Source: Pseudomonas songnenensis (lineage in GTDB: Bacteria; Pseudomonadota; Gammaproteobacteria; Pseudomonadales; Pseudomonadaceae). Taken from it: a stretch of DNA of 64,000 nt. The position numbers were made by a program, and so were the translations under genes. Shown here in pieces: positions 53,651 to 64,000 of the stretch; the stretch's first letter is position 1; every line of letters starts with the position of its first letter. The notes beneath the pieces were generated by a model. That model was not told the DNA's origin and did no database searches. It saw only the letters and a program-made list of their open reading frames with translations. The stretch lies in NCBI RefSeq assembly GCF_003696315.1, contig NZ_RFFN01000007.1:62001-126000 (forward strand), written 5' to 3'.

Positions 53651-54646
53651 TCATTGAAACAGCGCGTCGCTCGATAGACCGTTACGCTCCAGAATCTCGC
53701 GAAGACGACGCAGCGCCTCGACCTGAATCTGGCGGACACGCTCGCGGGTCAGGCCGATTTCCTGGCCTACCTCCTCCAGCGTCGAGGCTTCATGGCCACG
53801 CAGGCCGAAGCGGCGAATCACCACTTCTCGCTGCTTCTCGGAAAGGTCCGACAGCCACTGATCGATGCTGTTGGACAGATCGTCGTCCAGCAGCAGCTCG
53901 CAAGGATCGGTCGGCCGATCGTCGGTCAGCGTATCGAGCAGTGTCTTGTCAGTGTCCGGACCAAGCGAGACATCTACAGAAGTGACCCGCTCGTTGAGCC
54001 CCAGCATGCGCTTGACCTCACCGACCGGCTTCTCCAGCAGATTGGCAATCTCTTCCGGGCTGGGCTCGTGATCGAGCTTCTGGGTCAGCTCGCGGGCTGC
54101 GCGCAGATAGACGTTCAGCTCCTTGACCACGTGGATCGGCAGCCGAATCGTGCGGGTCTGATTCATGATGGCCCGCTCGATGGTCTGCCGTATCCACCAG
54201 GTGGCATAGGTGGAGAAACGGAAGCCACGCTCGGGATCGAACTTCTCGACGGCGCGGATCAGACCGAGATTGCCTTCCTCGACCAGATCGAGCAGCGAAA
54301 GGCCACGGTTGACGTATCGTCGAGCGATCTTCACCACCAAGCGCAGGTTGCTTTCGATCATGCGCTTGCGCCCCGCCGGATCGCCTTTTTGAGCGAGGCG
54401 CGCGAAGTGCACTTCTTCTTCGGGTGTCAGGAGGGGGGAGAAACCGATTTCGTTGAGATACAACTGGGTTGCATCCAGGGCCCGGTTGTAATCGATGAAC
54501 TTGTGCTGTTTGCTGGATGCAGCCTTGGGTCTACCTGCCGTGGCAGCCCTGGTCACGTTGCTTTTCTGGTCGAGGTGGATGGGCGTTTCCATAAACAGAA
54601 CCGCATCGTCGACGTCAAACTCCAGCGCTTGGTCTTTAAGTGCCAT
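53651..54646 (-). CDS. rpoS: RNA polymerase sigma factor RpoS
   Basis: A 331-residue group 2 sigma factor. Region 1.2 ([21 protein letters not shown]), 2.1-2.4 ([65 protein letters not shown]), region 3 and 4.2 ([31 protein letters not shown]) are all present. Controls stationary-phase and general stress genes. Start ATG 54646 ([14 protein letters not shown]) follows AGGA; a GTG/ATG-started longer frame adds only 24 non-homologous residues. Its promoter is probably inside nlpD. Confidence 0.97.
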   Translation of the reverse strand: MALKDQALEFDVDDAVLFMETPIHLDQKSNVTRAATAGRPKAASSKQHKFIDYNRALDATQLYLNEIGFSPLLTPEEEVHFARLAQKGDPAGRKRMIESNLRLVVKIARRYVNRGLSLLDLVEEGNLGLIRAVEKFDPERGFRFSTYATWWIRQTIERAIMNQTRTIRLPIHVVKELNVYLRAARELTQKLDHEPSPEEIANLLEKPVGEVKRMLGLNERVTSVDVSLGPDTDKTLLDTLTDDRPTDPCELLLDDDLSNSIDQWLSDLSEKQREVVIRRFGLRGHEASTLEEVGQEIGLTRERVRQIQVEALRRLREILERNGLSSDALFQ

Positions 54647-54746
54647 TTTATTCTTGTCCTGTTCCGAGTTCGACAACAGGCCCAAGCGACGCGGGTCCCT
54701 GGCTACGCTCAAGCCCAACCTAGTGCTGGAACAGGCAGGCGACAGG

Positions 54747-55601
54747 TCAACGTCTTGGCAGATATTGCAGCGGGTCTACAGGCTTGCCCTGGCGGCGAAT
54801 TTCGAAATGCAGCTTCACCCGGTCGGTTCCCGTCGATCCCATCTCGGCAATACTTTGCCCAGCCTTGACTTGTTGGCCCTCCCGCACCAGCAGCCTGCGG
54901 TTGTGTCCGTAGGCGCTTACATAGGTATCGCTGTGCTTGATGATCACAAGTTCGCCGTAACCCCGTAATCCACTACCGGCGTACACAACAGTTCCATCAG
55001 AAGCAGCCAGGACAGGCTGTCCTAATTCCCCAGCGATATCAATTCCTTTATTCAAACTACCGTTTGACGAGAATCGACCGATGATTGCGCCGTTCGCCGG
55101 CCATGCCCAACCGCTTGCCGAGCGGGCGACCGGCGTCACTTGAGTGCTCGCCGGCGGAGCAGCTGGAGGCTGGCTTGAAGGCGTGGTAATGGCCGGTTGA
55201 CGCGGTACCGGCGTGGTGACGACCACAGGACTCGAAGGAGCAGGCGCCGGTGCAGGCTGAGGTGCTGGCCGTGGCGCAGCGGATGCAACGCGCGACGAAC
55301 CGCCATCGAAGCGGATCTTCTGCCCGGGATAGATGACATGCGGCGGCTGGATACCATTGACCCGAGCCAGCTCGCGCCAGTCCCAACCAAAGCGGAAGGC
55401 GATGGACCAGAGAGTGTCACCTCGACGGACAATGTATTGGCCGCTGGTGACGCGGTCGCGCTGGTTGCGATCGACGACCTGCACACCGCCACCCTGAGGC
55501 GACGACGCACACCCGCCCAGCGTTCCGGTTATCACCAGAACGCCGAGTAACGAACGGACCATGGGGTCGCGAATCCACTGCGGTACTGCTGTGAGCCTCA
55601 A
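54747..55601 (-). CDS. nlpD: Murein hydrolase activator NlpD
   Basis: A 284-residue lipoprotein: lipobox LGGC (Cys31), LysM domain ([32 protein letters not shown]), Ala/Pro-rich linker, and a C-terminal LytM/M23 domain ([53 protein letters not shown]). The HxxxD zinc motif is degenerate (NKGID), as in true NlpD, which activates the amidase AmiC at the septum instead of cutting peptidoglycan. TTG 55601 has AGGGAG 6 bases upstream; ATG 55562 is an alternative. Confidence 0.93.
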   Translation of the reverse strand: MRLTAVPQWIRDPMVRSLLGVLVITGTLGGCASSPQGGGVQVVDRNQRDRVTSGQYIVRRGDTLWSIAFRFGWDWRELARVNGIQPPHVIYPGQKIRFDGGSSRVASAAPRPAPQPAPAPAPSSPVVVTTPVPRQPAITTPSSQPPAAPPASTQVTPVARSASGWAWPANGAIIGRFSSNGSLNKGIDIAGELGQPVLAASDGTVVYAGSGLRGYGELVIIKHSDTYVSAYGHNRRLLVREGQQVKAGQSIAEMGSTGTDRVKLHFEIRRQGKPVDPLQYLPRR

Positions 55602-55629
55602 TGCCCGCTCCCTTTCATAGACAAGTACG

Positions 55630-56565
55630 TCAGACGCCTTCGGTCATCGGCTGACGTCGACCGGCAAACCACTCAAGCCCCAGGACCAGCACGATACCGC
55701 CCACGGCGAGCAGCACCGCAAGCAGCAGCTGCGGGTCCTGACCGGTCAGATCGCCATAGGCGCCGGGCAGCAGGTTCTGCTGCAGGACCGGAACGTTCTC
55801 GCCGCTGGAATTGGTACGCCAGGTCAGCGTCTCCTTCCACGGCCAGACCTTGTTCAGCGAGCCGAGCATCAAGCCGGTGAGAAACGCCAGGGTCAGGTCA
55901 CGCCAACGCTTGAGCAACCAGCTGAGAAACTTGGCGAAGCTCAACAGGCCCACCACGCATCCCGCGGCAAAAATGCCCATGACTGCGACATCGAAGCTTC
56001 TCACCGCACCAAGCACCACCGGGTACAGGCCCAGAAGCACGAGAATGAAGCTGCCCGAAATACCTGGCAGGATCATCGCGCAGATCGCGATGGCACCTGC
56101 GAAGAACAGACTCAGGCTGCTGCTGCCCCACTGCACCGGAGCGGCAACGGTAATCCAGTAGGCGAAACCGATGCCGAGGCAGAAACTCACCAGACGCGAA
56201 AGGTTACGCCGCTGGATTTCCTTACCTACGAGATGCACCGAAACCAGAATCAGACCGAAGAAGAAGGACCAGACGGGAATCGGGTGCTCGTCAAGAAGAT
56301 AGGTGATCAACCTGGCCAGGCTGAGGATGCTGGTCAGGACGCCGGCAAACAGTACCAGCAGGAAGCCAGCGTTAGCGGTTTTCCAGGCTTCGGCGAAACG
56401 CCCACGCAGCAACGGGCCAACCGCGTAAGGCACCGCACTGATGGAGCGCAGCAGCTCATCGTAGATACCGGTGATAAACGCCACGGTACCGCCCGAGACA
56501 CCGGGCACCACATCCGCCGCGCCCATGGCCATGCCCTTGGCGTACAACAATAAAGCGTTTTTCAT
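55630..56565 (-). CDS. DUF368 membrane protein (PopT-type polyprenyl-phosphate translocase)
   Basis: A 311-residue inner-membrane protein with about eight helices and the DUF368 signatures GMAMGAADVVPGVSGGTVAFITGIYDEL near the N-terminus and AMILPGISGSFILVLLGLY in the middle; the two PGxSG loops are repeats. Family member PopT helps return undecaprenyl phosphate to the cytoplasmic face. It sits between pcm and nlpD in the same direction, 19 bp after pcm. Confidence 0.88.
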   Translation of the reverse strand: MKNALLLYAKGMAMGAADVVPGVSGGTVAFITGIYDELLRSISAVPYAVGPLLRGRFAEAWKTANAGFLLVLFAGVLTSILSLARLITYLLDEHPIPVWSFFFGLILVSVHLVGKEIQRRNLSRLVSFCLGIGFAYWITVAAPVQWGSSSLSLFFAGAIAICAMILPGISGSFILVLLGLYPVVLGAVRSFDVAVMGIFAAGCVVGLLSFAKFLSWLLKRWRDLTLAFLTGLMLGSLNKVWPWKETLTWRTNSSGENVPVLQQNLLPGAYGDLTGQDPQLLLAVLLAVGGIVLVLGLEWFAGRRQPMTEGV

Positions 56566-56584
56566 ACTTCCTTCCGCTGAATGA

Positions 56585-57262
56585 TCAAATCACGGGTCCA
56601 TTGAGCAGCGGCACGAAACGTACGGTATCCAGAAGATGGCGTGAAAAGCCGTTCTCCTCTCGAATGATCAGCATGAGTTGCTGGACCTCGCCGGCACCCA
56701 CTGGAATCACAAGACGCCCACCGGGCGCCAGCTGACCGAGCAAGGCCTGCGGCACATCGGCTGCCGCCGCGGTGACGATGATGCCGTTGTAAGGCGCCAG
56801 CGCAGGCCAGCCCTCCCAACCATCGCCCCAGCGAAAGACCACATTGCGCAGCTTGAGTTCGACCAGACGCTCCTTGGCCCGGTCCTGCAAGGCCTGAATG
56901 CGCTCGACCGAGAACACCCGCTCGACCAGTTGCGCCAGCACCGCAGTCTGGTAGCCCGAACCGGTGCCGATCTCCAGCACCTTGTCCAGCGGGCCGTCGG
57001 CCAGCAGCAGCTCGCTCATGCGCGCGACCATGAATGGCTGGGAAATGGTCTGGTTGTGGCCGATGGGCAGTGCCGTATCTTCATAGGCGCGGTGCGCCAG
57101 TGCTTCGTCGACGAACAGATGGCGCGGAGTGCGACGGATCACCTCTAGGACCTGAGGGTTCGACAGCCCTTCCTCGTAGAGGCGCTGTATGAGGCGGTCA
57201 CGGGTACGCTGAGAGGTCATCCCTGAGCCATGCAGCAGGCTGTCTTGTCCGCGATTCCTCAC
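56585..57262 (-). CDS. pcm: Protein-L-isoaspartate O-methyltransferase
   Basis: A PIMT of 225 residues (211 if started at the internal ATG). SAM-binding [16 protein letters not shown], the TPRHLFVDE and [19 protein letters not shown] substrate region, and GGRLVIPVG are canonical. It initiates repair of isoaspartyl residues in aged proteins. GTG 57262 overlaps the surE stop (GTGA) and has GGAGAG 6-7 bases upstream. ATG 57220 is the start in some relatives but lacks a ribosome site. Confidence 0.95.
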   Translation of the reverse strand: MRNRGQDSLLHGSGMTSQRTRDRLIQRLYEEGLSNPQVLEVIRRTPRHLFVDEALAHRAYEDTALPIGHNQTISQPFMVARMSELLLADGPLDKVLEIGTGSGYQTAVLAQLVERVFSVERIQALQDRAKERLVELKLRNVVFRWGDGWEGWPALAPYNGIIVTAAAADVPQALLGQLAPGGRLVIPVGAGEVQQLMLIIREENGFSRHLLDTVRFVPLLNGPVI

Positions 57263-58008
57263 AGCACACTCTCCAGCCAGCTCTCGAGACCACCGAAGGC
57301 CTCATGAAAGGTTCGATCCAGCTGCAGTGGCGTGATCGATACGTAGCCCTGCATCACCGCATGGAAATCGGTACCCGGCCCGCCGTCTTCGACGTCACCG
57401 GCCACCGAGATCCAGTAGCCTTCCTTGCCGCGCGGGTTGGCTTGCTTTACCGGCGGCTTGGCGCGACTGCGATGCCCCAGCCGAGTCAGGCGAATACCGC
57501 GGATGTGGTCGAGAGGCAGGTTCGGCACGTTGACGCTGAGCACCGTACGTGGCGGCAGCTCCAGCTGATCGTGCTTTTCGACCAGCATGCGCGCGATATG
57601 CGCGGCAGTCGGCAGGTTTTCCGTCGAGCGTGATACCAGCGAGAAGGCGAAAGCCGGACGCCCGGTGAAGCGTCCTTCAATGGCCGCAGCAACCGTTCCC
57701 GAATAGAGCACATCGTCGCCGAGGTTGGCGCCCAGATTGATGCCGGACACCACCATGTCCGGCGCATCCTCGAGCAGGCCGTTGAGGCCCAGGTGCACGC
57801 AATCGGTGGGCGAACCGTTCAGCCCTATGAAGCCGTTCGGCATGCTTACCGGGTGAAGCGGGCGGTCCAGGGTAAGCGCGCTGCTGGCGCCGCTCATGTC
57901 CTGAATCGGGGCTACCACCTTGCACTCGGCATAGTCGGCCAGCGCGTCATAAAGCGCGGCGAGCCCGGGTGCATACACCCCGTCGTCGTTGGCGATCAGA
58001 ATACGCAT
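57259..58008 (-). CDS. surE: 5'/3'-nucleotidase SurE
   Basis: A 249-residue stationary-phase survival phosphatase. [19 protein letters not shown] holds the DD metal site; [22 protein letters not shown] (here [16 protein letters not shown]) and [20 protein letters not shown] complete it. It dephosphorylates nucleoside 5'/3'-monophosphates. Its ATG shares the A with the truD stop (TGATG). Confidence 0.96.
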   Translation of the reverse strand: MRILIANDDGVYAPGLAALYDALADYAECKVVAPIQDMSGASSALTLDRPLHPVSMPNGFIGLNGSPTDCVHLGLNGLLEDAPDMVVSGINLGANLGDDVLYSGTVAAAIEGRFTGRPAFAFSLVSRSTENLPTAAHIARMLVEKHDQLELPPRTVLSVNVPNLPLDHIRGIRLTRLGHRSRAKPPVKQANPRGKEGYWISVAGDVEDGGPGTDFHAVMQGYVSITPLQLDRTFHEAFGGLESWLESVL

Positions 58009-59048
58009 CAGATGTCCGTCTGCCCTGCCAGGCTGACCAGCTCACGCACCACGGCGGTGGCGAAGCATCCGGTCGGCAGGACGAATTCCAGTTGCAGAAT
58101 GTCAGGCTCGGGATAATGCCACGACAAACCGCCGATGGGGAGGCGAAGAATGCGCCGTTCGTGCTTCATTCCAGCTTGCGCCAACCATTTGACGAGCGCC
58201 GAGTCAGTTGCAGCGACAGCGTTTTCGAGCGCCTGTATTTCGTCGCCAGCCGGCGAGCCGTCCACTCCCCATAACGGACCCGTGGGATGCAGGTCCAGAA
58301 TGGCTAGGCGCGGATCGTTGCATTCCGCCGGCCCTGCCGGGAAAAAGCTGCGGCTGTCGGTGAAAGCCAGCAGATCGCCAACGCGCGCCTGATTCCAACT
58401 GCCATCGGCGACCCGTTCGGCAAGTACGCGATTGAACAGATAACTACGGCCAGCCGAAAGCAGGCGCGAACGCATGTTGCGCTGCTCCGGAAGCTCTGCT
58501 TTCGCCGCGAAGTGCCGTGCCCCGTGCAGGTTGCTGCCCTCATAGCCGAAACGCTGCAGACCGAAGTAATTCGGCACGCCGAAGGCCTTGATTCGCTCCA
58601 TCCGCTCATCCAGAGCGCCATGCTCACCGCTTAGCTCTGTCAGGCGCAGGCAGAAGCCGTTGGCCGAGTGCGCGCCTCGCTGCAGCTTGCGCTGATGCCG
58701 GGTGCCCTTGAGGATCGTCAGGCCATCGCTCTCGGCGGCGGCAAGATCCGGGTCGGCCTTGCCCGGCAGATGCAGGCTGAACCACTGGCGGGTCAGCGCT
58801 TGTCGGTCTTTCAACCCGGCGTAGCTGATCATCTTCAACGGCACGCCGGCGGCGCGGGCGATGCGTTTGGCAGCTTCCTCGGTATTCAGGTTGCGCTTTT
58901 CCACCCACAACCAGAGGTGCTCGCCCTCTCCCGACAGCGGGATGTCGAGCACTTCGTCTACCTGGAAATCCTCCGCGACCGCCTTCAGTACCGCTCTGCC
59001 GCAAGGTTCGCCATGGGCGCGCGGCCCGAGCAACTGGTCTTCGGTCAT
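58008..59048 (-). CDS. truD: tRNA pseudouridine(13) synthase TruD
   Basis: A 346-residue TruD. The catalytic Asp is in [17 protein letters not shown]; other blocks are [47 protein letters not shown] and [16 protein letters not shown]. It makes pseudouridine 13 in tRNA-Glu. Start overlaps the ispF stop by ATGA. Confidence 0.96.
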   Translation of the reverse strand: MTEDQLLGPRAHGEPCGRAVLKAVAEDFQVDEVLDIPLSGEGEHLWLWVEKRNLNTEEAAKRIARAAGVPLKMISYAGLKDRQALTRQWFSLHLPGKADPDLAAAESDGLTILKGTRHQRKLQRGAHSANGFCLRLTELSGEHGALDERMERIKAFGVPNYFGLQRFGYEGSNLHGARHFAAKAELPEQRNMRSRLLSAGRSYLFNRVLAERVADGSWNQARVGDLLAFTDSRSFFPAGPAECNDPRLAILDLHPTGPLWGVDGSPAGDEIQALENAVAATDSALVKWLAQAGMKHERRILRLPIGGLSWHYPEPDILQLEFVLPTGCFATAVVRELVSLAGQTDI

Positions 59049-59518
59049 GCGCGGACCAGCAAGGCAACCGCGTGAACGGCGATCCCCTCCTCACGCCCGG
59101 TGAAGCCGAGCTTTTCGGTAGTGGTGGCCTTTACATTGACCTGATCCAGCTCGACTTGCAGATCCGCAGCGATCAGCGCACGCATGTCATCGATATGCGG
59201 TGCCATCTTGGGCGCCTGGGCAATGATTGTGGCGTCGACGTTGCCGACCACGTAGCCCTTGGCCTGCACCTGCTTCCACACATGGCGCAGCAGCACACGG
59301 CTGTCGGCACCCTTGAACTGCGGATCGGTATCCGGGAAATGCTTGCCGATATCGCCCAGCGCCGCGGCGCCCAGCAGCGCATCGCTCAAGGCATGCAGCA
59401 GCACGTCACCATCGGAATGCGCCAGCAGCCCGAACCTGTGGGGAATTCGCACGCCACCTAGCGTGATGTGGTCGCCCTCGCCGAAGCGGTGCACGTCGTA
59501 ACCGTGGCCGATACGCAT
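59045..59518 (-). CDS. ispF: 2-C-methyl-D-erythritol 2,4-cyclodiphosphate synthase
   Basis: A 157-residue MECDP synthase of the MEP isoprenoid pathway. [23 protein letters not shown] and [37 protein letters not shown] provide the zinc-binding Asp/His residues. It is the first gene of the tight leftward ispF-truD-surE-pcm run. Confidence 0.97.
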   Translation of the reverse strand: MRIGHGYDVHRFGEGDHITLGGVRIPHRFGLLAHSDGDVLLHALSDALLGAAALGDIGKHFPDTDPQFKGADSRVLLRHVWKQVQAKGYVVGNVDATIIAQAPKMAPHIDDMRALIAADLQVELDQVNVKATTTEKLGFTGREEGIAVHAVALLVRA

Positions 59519-59640
59519 AGATGAAACACCCTGGAAAATCTCGAGGCGGCGATTCTACAGGACACGGCGGCAGCCTGAGGGCATTGCCAGTCCGCGCAAC
59601 CATCGACATCGGCGATAACGACCATCAGCCGAATCGATCT

Positions 59641-59684
59641 TATATCGGGCTTTACCGATATATAGTTCGCCTCATTCCGATATA
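59641..59684 (+). promoter_or_regulatory. Operator of the ArsR-type regulator
   Basis: TATATCGG (59641-59648) and CCGATATA (59655-59662) form a perfect 8-bp inverted repeat with a 6-bp spacer; a third half-site CCGATATA follows at 59677-59684, ending 17 bp before the start codon. This placement suits autorepression by the ArsR-family protein. Confidence 0.8.
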
Positions 59685-59701
59685 CACAGCCAGGCCAACA
59701 C

Positions 59702-60004
59702 ATGCCGGACGACTTCGATGACATCATCAAGGCCCTCGCCCATCCGCTGCGCCGCGACATTCTGCGCTGGCTCAAGGAGCCGCAGCGCTATTTCGCCGAG
59801 CAGCACCACTCGCTGGAGAACGGTGTGTGCGCCGGCCAGATCGACCAGCGCGCCGGCCTGTCGCAATCAACCGTATCGGCCCATCTGGCAACGCTGCAGA
59901 AAGCCGGGCTGATCACCAGCCAGAAGGTCGGCCAGTGGCATTTCTTCAAGCGCAACGACGCGGTCATCCAGACCTTCATCGAGCGCATCGGCCAGGAACT
60001 CTGA
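59702..60004 (+). CDS. ArsR-family transcriptional regulator
   Basis: A 100-residue winged-helix repressor (DIIKALAHPLRRDILRWLKEP, GQIDQRAGLSQSTVSAHLATLQKAGLI, GQWHFFKRND). The single cysteine (C43 in NGVCAGQ) and lack of the usual CxC metal site suggest sensing of an electrophile or redox signal instead of metal. Upstream lies a perfect inverted repeat. The Old Yellow Enzyme gene begins 38 bp downstream, so it is probably its target. Confidence 0.88.
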   Translation: MPDDFDDIIKALAHPLRRDILRWLKEPQRYFAEQHHSLENGVCAGQIDQRAGLSQSTVSAHLATLQKAGLITSQKVGQWHFFKRNDAVIQTFIERIGQEL

Positions 60005-60042
60005 GCCCCTTCTCGCACCATCAGTAAAGGAGCGGTATCGCT

Positions 60043-61092
60043 ATGCCCACGCTTTTCGACCCGATCAAGATCGGCGATCTGGAACTGAACAACCGCATCA
60101 TCATGGCACCGCTGACGCGCTGCCGCGCCGAGCCCGGCCGCGTCCCCGGCGATCTGATCGCCGAGTACTACGCCCAGCGCGCCGACGCAGGCCTGATCAT
60201 CAGCGAAGCCACTTCGGTCACGCCGATGGGCGTCGGTTATCCGGACACCCCGGGCATCTGGTCCGCCGAGCAGGTTCAGGGCTGGAAGAAGGTCACCGAC
60301 GCGGTGCACGCCAAGGGCGGCAAGATCGTCTTGCAGCTCTGGCACGTCGGCCGCATCTCCGACCCGATCTATCTCGATGGCCAGCTACCGGTCGCGCCCA
60401 GTGCACTGAAGCCGGCCGGCCATGTCAGCCTGGTGCGCCCGATGAAGGACTACGAGACGCCTCGCGCCTTGGAGACCGATGAAATCCCGGGCATCGTCGA
60501 GGCCTACCGCAAGGGGGCAGAGAATGCCAAGGAGGCTGGTTTCGACGGTGTGGAAATCCATGGCGCCAACGGCTACCTGCTCGACCAGTTCCTGCAGGAC
60601 AGCACCAACAAGCGCACCGACGCCTACGGTGGTTCGCTGGAGAACCGCGCCCGACTGATGCTGGAAGTGACCGATGCCGCGGTCTCGGTGTGGGGCGCCG
60701 GTCGTGTCGGCGTGCATCTGGCACCGCGTGCCGACTCCCATGACATGGGCGATTCCAACCGTGCGGAAACCTTCGGCTATGTCGCTCGGGAGCTGGGCAA
60801 GCGCGGTATCGCGTTCATCTGCACCCGCGAGAAGGCCGGTGAAGACAGCCTCGGTCCGCAGCTCAAGCAGCTCTTCGGTGGCGTCTACATCGCCAACGAA
60901 CGCTTCACCAAGGAGCAGGCCAACGCCTGGCTGGCGGAAGGCAAGGCCGATGCGGTGGCCTTCGGCATTCCGTATATCGCCAATCCGGATCTGGTCGAGC
61001 GCCTGCGCCGGGATGCGCCGCTGAACGAGCCGAAGCCTGAGCTGTTCTATGCCCAGGGCCCGATTGGCTATACCGATTATCCGTCGCTCTAA
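60043..61092 (+). CDS. Old Yellow Enzyme-type alkene reductase
   Basis: A 349-residue FMN flavoprotein of the OYE/NemA group: LFDPIKIGDLELNNRIIMAPLTRCRA, GLIISEATSVTPMGVGYPDTPGIW, LQLWHVGR, the GFDGVEIHGANGYLLDQFLQD block with substrate-binding His and Asn, and YGGSLENRARL. It reduces activated alkenes (enals, maleimides, nitro-esters) with NAD(P)H. Ribosome site AAAGGAG. Likely induced by electrophiles through the adjacent ArsR-type repressor. A strong terminator follows. Confidence 0.93.
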   Translation: MPTLFDPIKIGDLELNNRIIMAPLTRCRAEPGRVPGDLIAEYYAQRADAGLIISEATSVTPMGVGYPDTPGIWSAEQVQGWKKVTDAVHAKGGKIVLQLWHVGRISDPIYLDGQLPVAPSALKPAGHVSLVRPMKDYETPRALETDEIPGIVEAYRKGAENAKEAGFDGVEIHGANGYLLDQFLQDSTNKRTDAYGGSLENRARLMLEVTDAAVSVWGAGRVGVHLAPRADSHDMGDSNRAETFGYVARELGKRGIAFICTREKAGEDSLGPQLKQLFGGVYIANERFTKEQANAWLAEGKADAVAFGIPYIANPDLVERLRRDAPLNEPKPELFYAQGPIGYTDYPSL

Positions 61093-61106
61093 GCTCCTGG
61101 CGATGG

Positions 61107-61142
61107 AAAGGCCCGACCGGCATGTCCGGACGGGCCTTTTTT
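61107..61142 (+). terminator. Rho-independent terminator of the alkene reductase gene
   Basis: AAAGGCCCG (61107-61115) pairs with CGGGCCTTT (61131-61139), with inner CCGG/CCGG pairing, followed by a T run to 61142. Confidence 0.9.
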
Positions 61143-61185
61143 GTGGCTGACGTACTGGCAGTAGACGCGAGCGCCGTTACCCACC

Positions 61186-62031
61186 CTACGCCTTCAGCGC
61201 CTCGGCATGATGACGCAGGTGATCATCGATAAAGCTGGCGATGAAGTAGTAGCTATGGTCGTAACCCGGCTGGATGCGCAGCGTCAGCGGGTGCCCAGCA
61301 GCGTCCGCAGCGGCACGCAGCGAGTGCGGTTTGAGCTGACCCTCCATGAAGTCATCGCGATCGCCCTGGTCGACCAGCATCGGCAGCTTCTCGCTGGCAT
61401 CGGCAATGAGCGCGCAGGCATCCCACTCGCGCCAGCGCGAACGGTCGGCGCCCAGGTAGCGGCTGAACGCCTTTTCACCCCACGGGCAGTTGAGCGGATT
61501 GCTGATGGGCGCGAAAGCCGAGAGCGACTGATACCGCCCGGGATTCTTCAACGCGCAGATCAGCGCGCCGTGTCCGCCCATCGAGTGCCCGCTGATGCCG
61601 CGGCGGTTGGAAACGGGAAAATTGGCCTCGACCAGTGCCGGCAGTTCCTCGACGACGTAGTCGTACATCCGGTAATGCTGGGCCCAGGGTTCTTGCGTCG
61701 CATTGAGATAGAAGCCCGCGCCCAGGCCGAAATCCCAGGCGCCGTCGGGATCATCCGGCACGCCTGCTCCGCGCGGGCTGGTATCCGGCGCGACGATGAT
61801 CAGTCCGAGCTCGGCCGCCATGCGCAGCGCTCCCGCCTTCTGCATGAAATTTTCGTCGGTGCAGGTCAAGCCGGACAGCCAGTACAGCACCGGCAGTTTT
61901 TCACCCTGCTCGGCCTGCGGCGGCAGGAACACGGCAAATACCATGTCGCAGTTCAGGCTGCTGGAACGGTGGCGGTAGCGCTTGTGCCAGCCACCGAAGC
62001 TCTTGTTGCTGGAAACGATTTCAAGGGTCAT
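61186..62031 (-). CDS. fghA: S-formylglutathione hydrolase
   Basis: A 281-residue alpha/beta hydrolase. Catalytic Ser is in [13 protein letters not shown], with Asp in VDQGDRDDF and His in [20 protein letters not shown] and [16 protein letters not shown] are family blocks. It converts S-formylglutathione to formate plus glutathione, the second step after adhC, whose gene lies 90 bp upstream in the same direction. Start ATG 62031; a longer upstream frame is not homologous. Confidence 0.95.
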   Translation of the reverse strand: MTLEIVSSNKSFGGWHKRYRHRSSSLNCDMVFAVFLPPQAEQGEKLPVLYWLSGLTCTDENFMQKAGALRMAAELGLIIVAPDTSPRGAGVPDDPDGAWDFGLGAGFYLNATQEPWAQHYRMYDYVVEELPALVEANFPVSNRRGISGHSMGGHGALICALKNPGRYQSLSAFAPISNPLNCPWGEKAFSRYLGADRSRWREWDACALIADASEKLPMLVDQGDRDDFMEGQLKPHSLRAAADAAGHPLTLRIQPGYDHSYYFIASFIDDHLRHHAEALKA

Positions 62032-62121
62032 GAACGGGCCTCGCGCAAGGTGGAAACCGCGCGGGCCTCCACCGGTCGAGGTGGACAAGCCGCCAAACGA
62101 CGGCGTTATCCACCCAGGGGA

Positions 62122-63285
<1,164 letters not shown>

Positions 63286-63390
63286 TCAGGGATTGATGGA
63301 GGATTCTGGAAAACATTATTGCCATACAGGGATAATCTCCCCGACTGCGCAATCAAGCGACGTCGCTCCCCTACATCAGGATGTGTGACC

Positions 63391-64000
63391 ATGAATCGCT
63401 GGGAAGGCCTCGATGAATTCGTGGCTGTCGCTGAATGCGGCAGCTTTATGCGCGCCGCTGAGCGGTTGCGCGTCTCGTCATCCCATGTCAGTCGACAGAT
63501 CGCCCGCCTCGAAGAGCGCCTGCAGGCCCGCCTGCTGTACCGCACCACGCGCCGCGTGTCGCTCACCGAAGCCGGTCATACCTTCTTCGCCCGCTGCCAG
63601 CGATTGATCGAGGAGCGCGACGAGGCGTTCCTTGCCATCAGCGATCTGCATAGCGCCCCCACCGGGTTGCTGCGCATGACCGCGGCGGTGGCTTATGGCG
63701 AGCGCTTCATCGTGCCGCTGGTCAACGAATTCATGGCAAGGCACCCGCAGCTGCGGGTCGATATCGAGCTGACCAACCGTACGCTCGATCTGGTGCAGGA
63801 AGGCTACGACCTGGCGATTCGCCTAGGCAAACTCGGCGAGTCACGACTGGTCGCCACACGAATTGCCCCACGCGCGATGTATCTGTGCGCAGCACCCGAC
63901 TATCTCGAGCGCTATGGTCGGCCACACACGCTGTCGGAACTGGCGCGGCACAACTGCCTGATCGGCACGAGCGACATCTGGACGTTCCAGATCGAGGGCC
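63391..64000 (+). CDS. LysR-family transcriptional regulator, 3' end beyond window
   Basis: An open frame from ATG 63391 to the window edge. The N-terminal helix-turn-helix (LDEFVAVAECGSFMRAAERLRVSSSHVSRQIARLEERLQARLLYRTTRRVSLTEAG) and the start of the effector domain (LLRMTAAVAYGERFIVPLVNEFMARHPQLRVDIELTNR) are clear. It is divergent from adhC, 153 bp apart, and so is a good candidate regulator of the formaldehyde detoxification genes; that is inference. Confidence 0.92.
   Translation, partial: MNRWEGLDEFVAVAECGSFMRAAERLRVSSSHVSRQIARLEERLQARLLYRTTRRVSLTEAGHTFFARCQRLIEERDEAFLAISDLHSAPTGLLRMTAAVAYGERFIVPLVNEFMARHPQLRVDIELTNRTLDLVQEGYDLAIRLGKLGESRLVATRIAPRAMYLCAAPDYLERYGRPHTLSELARHNCLIGTSDIWTFQIEG

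Noticed and set aside
53477-53677. 66-codon plus-strand ORF between rsmZ and rpoS
   Set aside because: No usable ribosome site, crosses the GacA box and the rpoS end, and shows no conserved features.

Overview
The window is a contiguous stretch of a high-GC gammaproteobacterial chromosome, almost certainly Pseudomonadaceae. The gene order ispF-truD-surE-pcm-DUF368-nlpD-rpoS followed by the small RNA rsmZ with a GacA box, the glpFKR-glpD locus, the large dGTPase and the adhC-fghA pair are all typical of Pseudomonas sensu lato. A Stutzerimonas (P. stutzeri group) species is my best guess from protein similarity by memory; I could not run a search.

Layout. 1-9 kb: housekeeping and accessory genes. 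These are a PRISE-type reductase tail, a TrmH-family methylase, a DUF2141 protein, an FmdB-like zinc ribbon, a sterol-desaturase-family hydroxylase, a decayed SMP-30 lactonase, two tiny ORFs, a MerR regulator divergent from a CDF metal exporter, a PhoD-like phosphatase and a CAP-domain protein. 9.4-17.9 kb: one giant gene for a cyclic beta-1,2-glucan synthase (GT84/GH94). 18-26.5 kb: rlhA (23S rRNA hydroxylation), a DUF72 protein, a Kv-type channel, a lipoprotein, a Suv3-like helicase and a DUF1275 membrane protein. 26.6-32 kb: the glycerol regulon glpF-glpK-glpR and glpD with GlpR-like operator clusters, then zapA and its TIGR02449 partner convergent to glpD. 32.6-46.6 kb: parvulin, a PilJ-type chemoreceptor, stress and ribosome-hibernation proteins, two DUF3597 paralogues, an inositol-monophosphatase-family enzyme, ghrA, amt, dgt, a MOSC protein, an EamA exporter, a YebC-like protein and yajD.

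46.6-53.2 kb is the most accessory-looking part. A universal stress protein and a group II truncated globin are followed by a two-gene unit: a HAM1/RdgB-fold protein with altered active-site residues, then a SIR2-domain protein with an intact NADase-type site, 6 bp apart. I read this as a probable anti-phage NAD-depletion module related to the HAM1-SIR2 half of the Kongming (KomABC) system, but with no deaminase gene beside it. It is followed by an AT-rich intergenic region with an outer-membrane barrel gene, a Na+/solute symporter and an unusual GNAT-NUDIX fusion.

53-59.5 kb: rsmZ, its upstream GacA box, and the rpoS-to-ispF cluster, all leftward and tightly packed from ispF to pcm with start/stop overlaps. 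59.6-64 kb: an ArsR-type regulator with a perfect inverted-repeat operator and an Old Yellow Enzyme, then the glutathione-dependent formaldehyde detoxification pair fghA-adhC divergent from a LysR gene cut by the window end.

Functional themes are stress and stationary-phase control (RpoS, RsmZ, Usp, HPF), envelope and osmoregulation (cyclic glucan, NlpD, DUF368, MCP), glycerol use, electrophile and formaldehyde detoxification, and one candidate immune module. No rRNA, tRNA, insertion sequence or CRISPR array was recognised.
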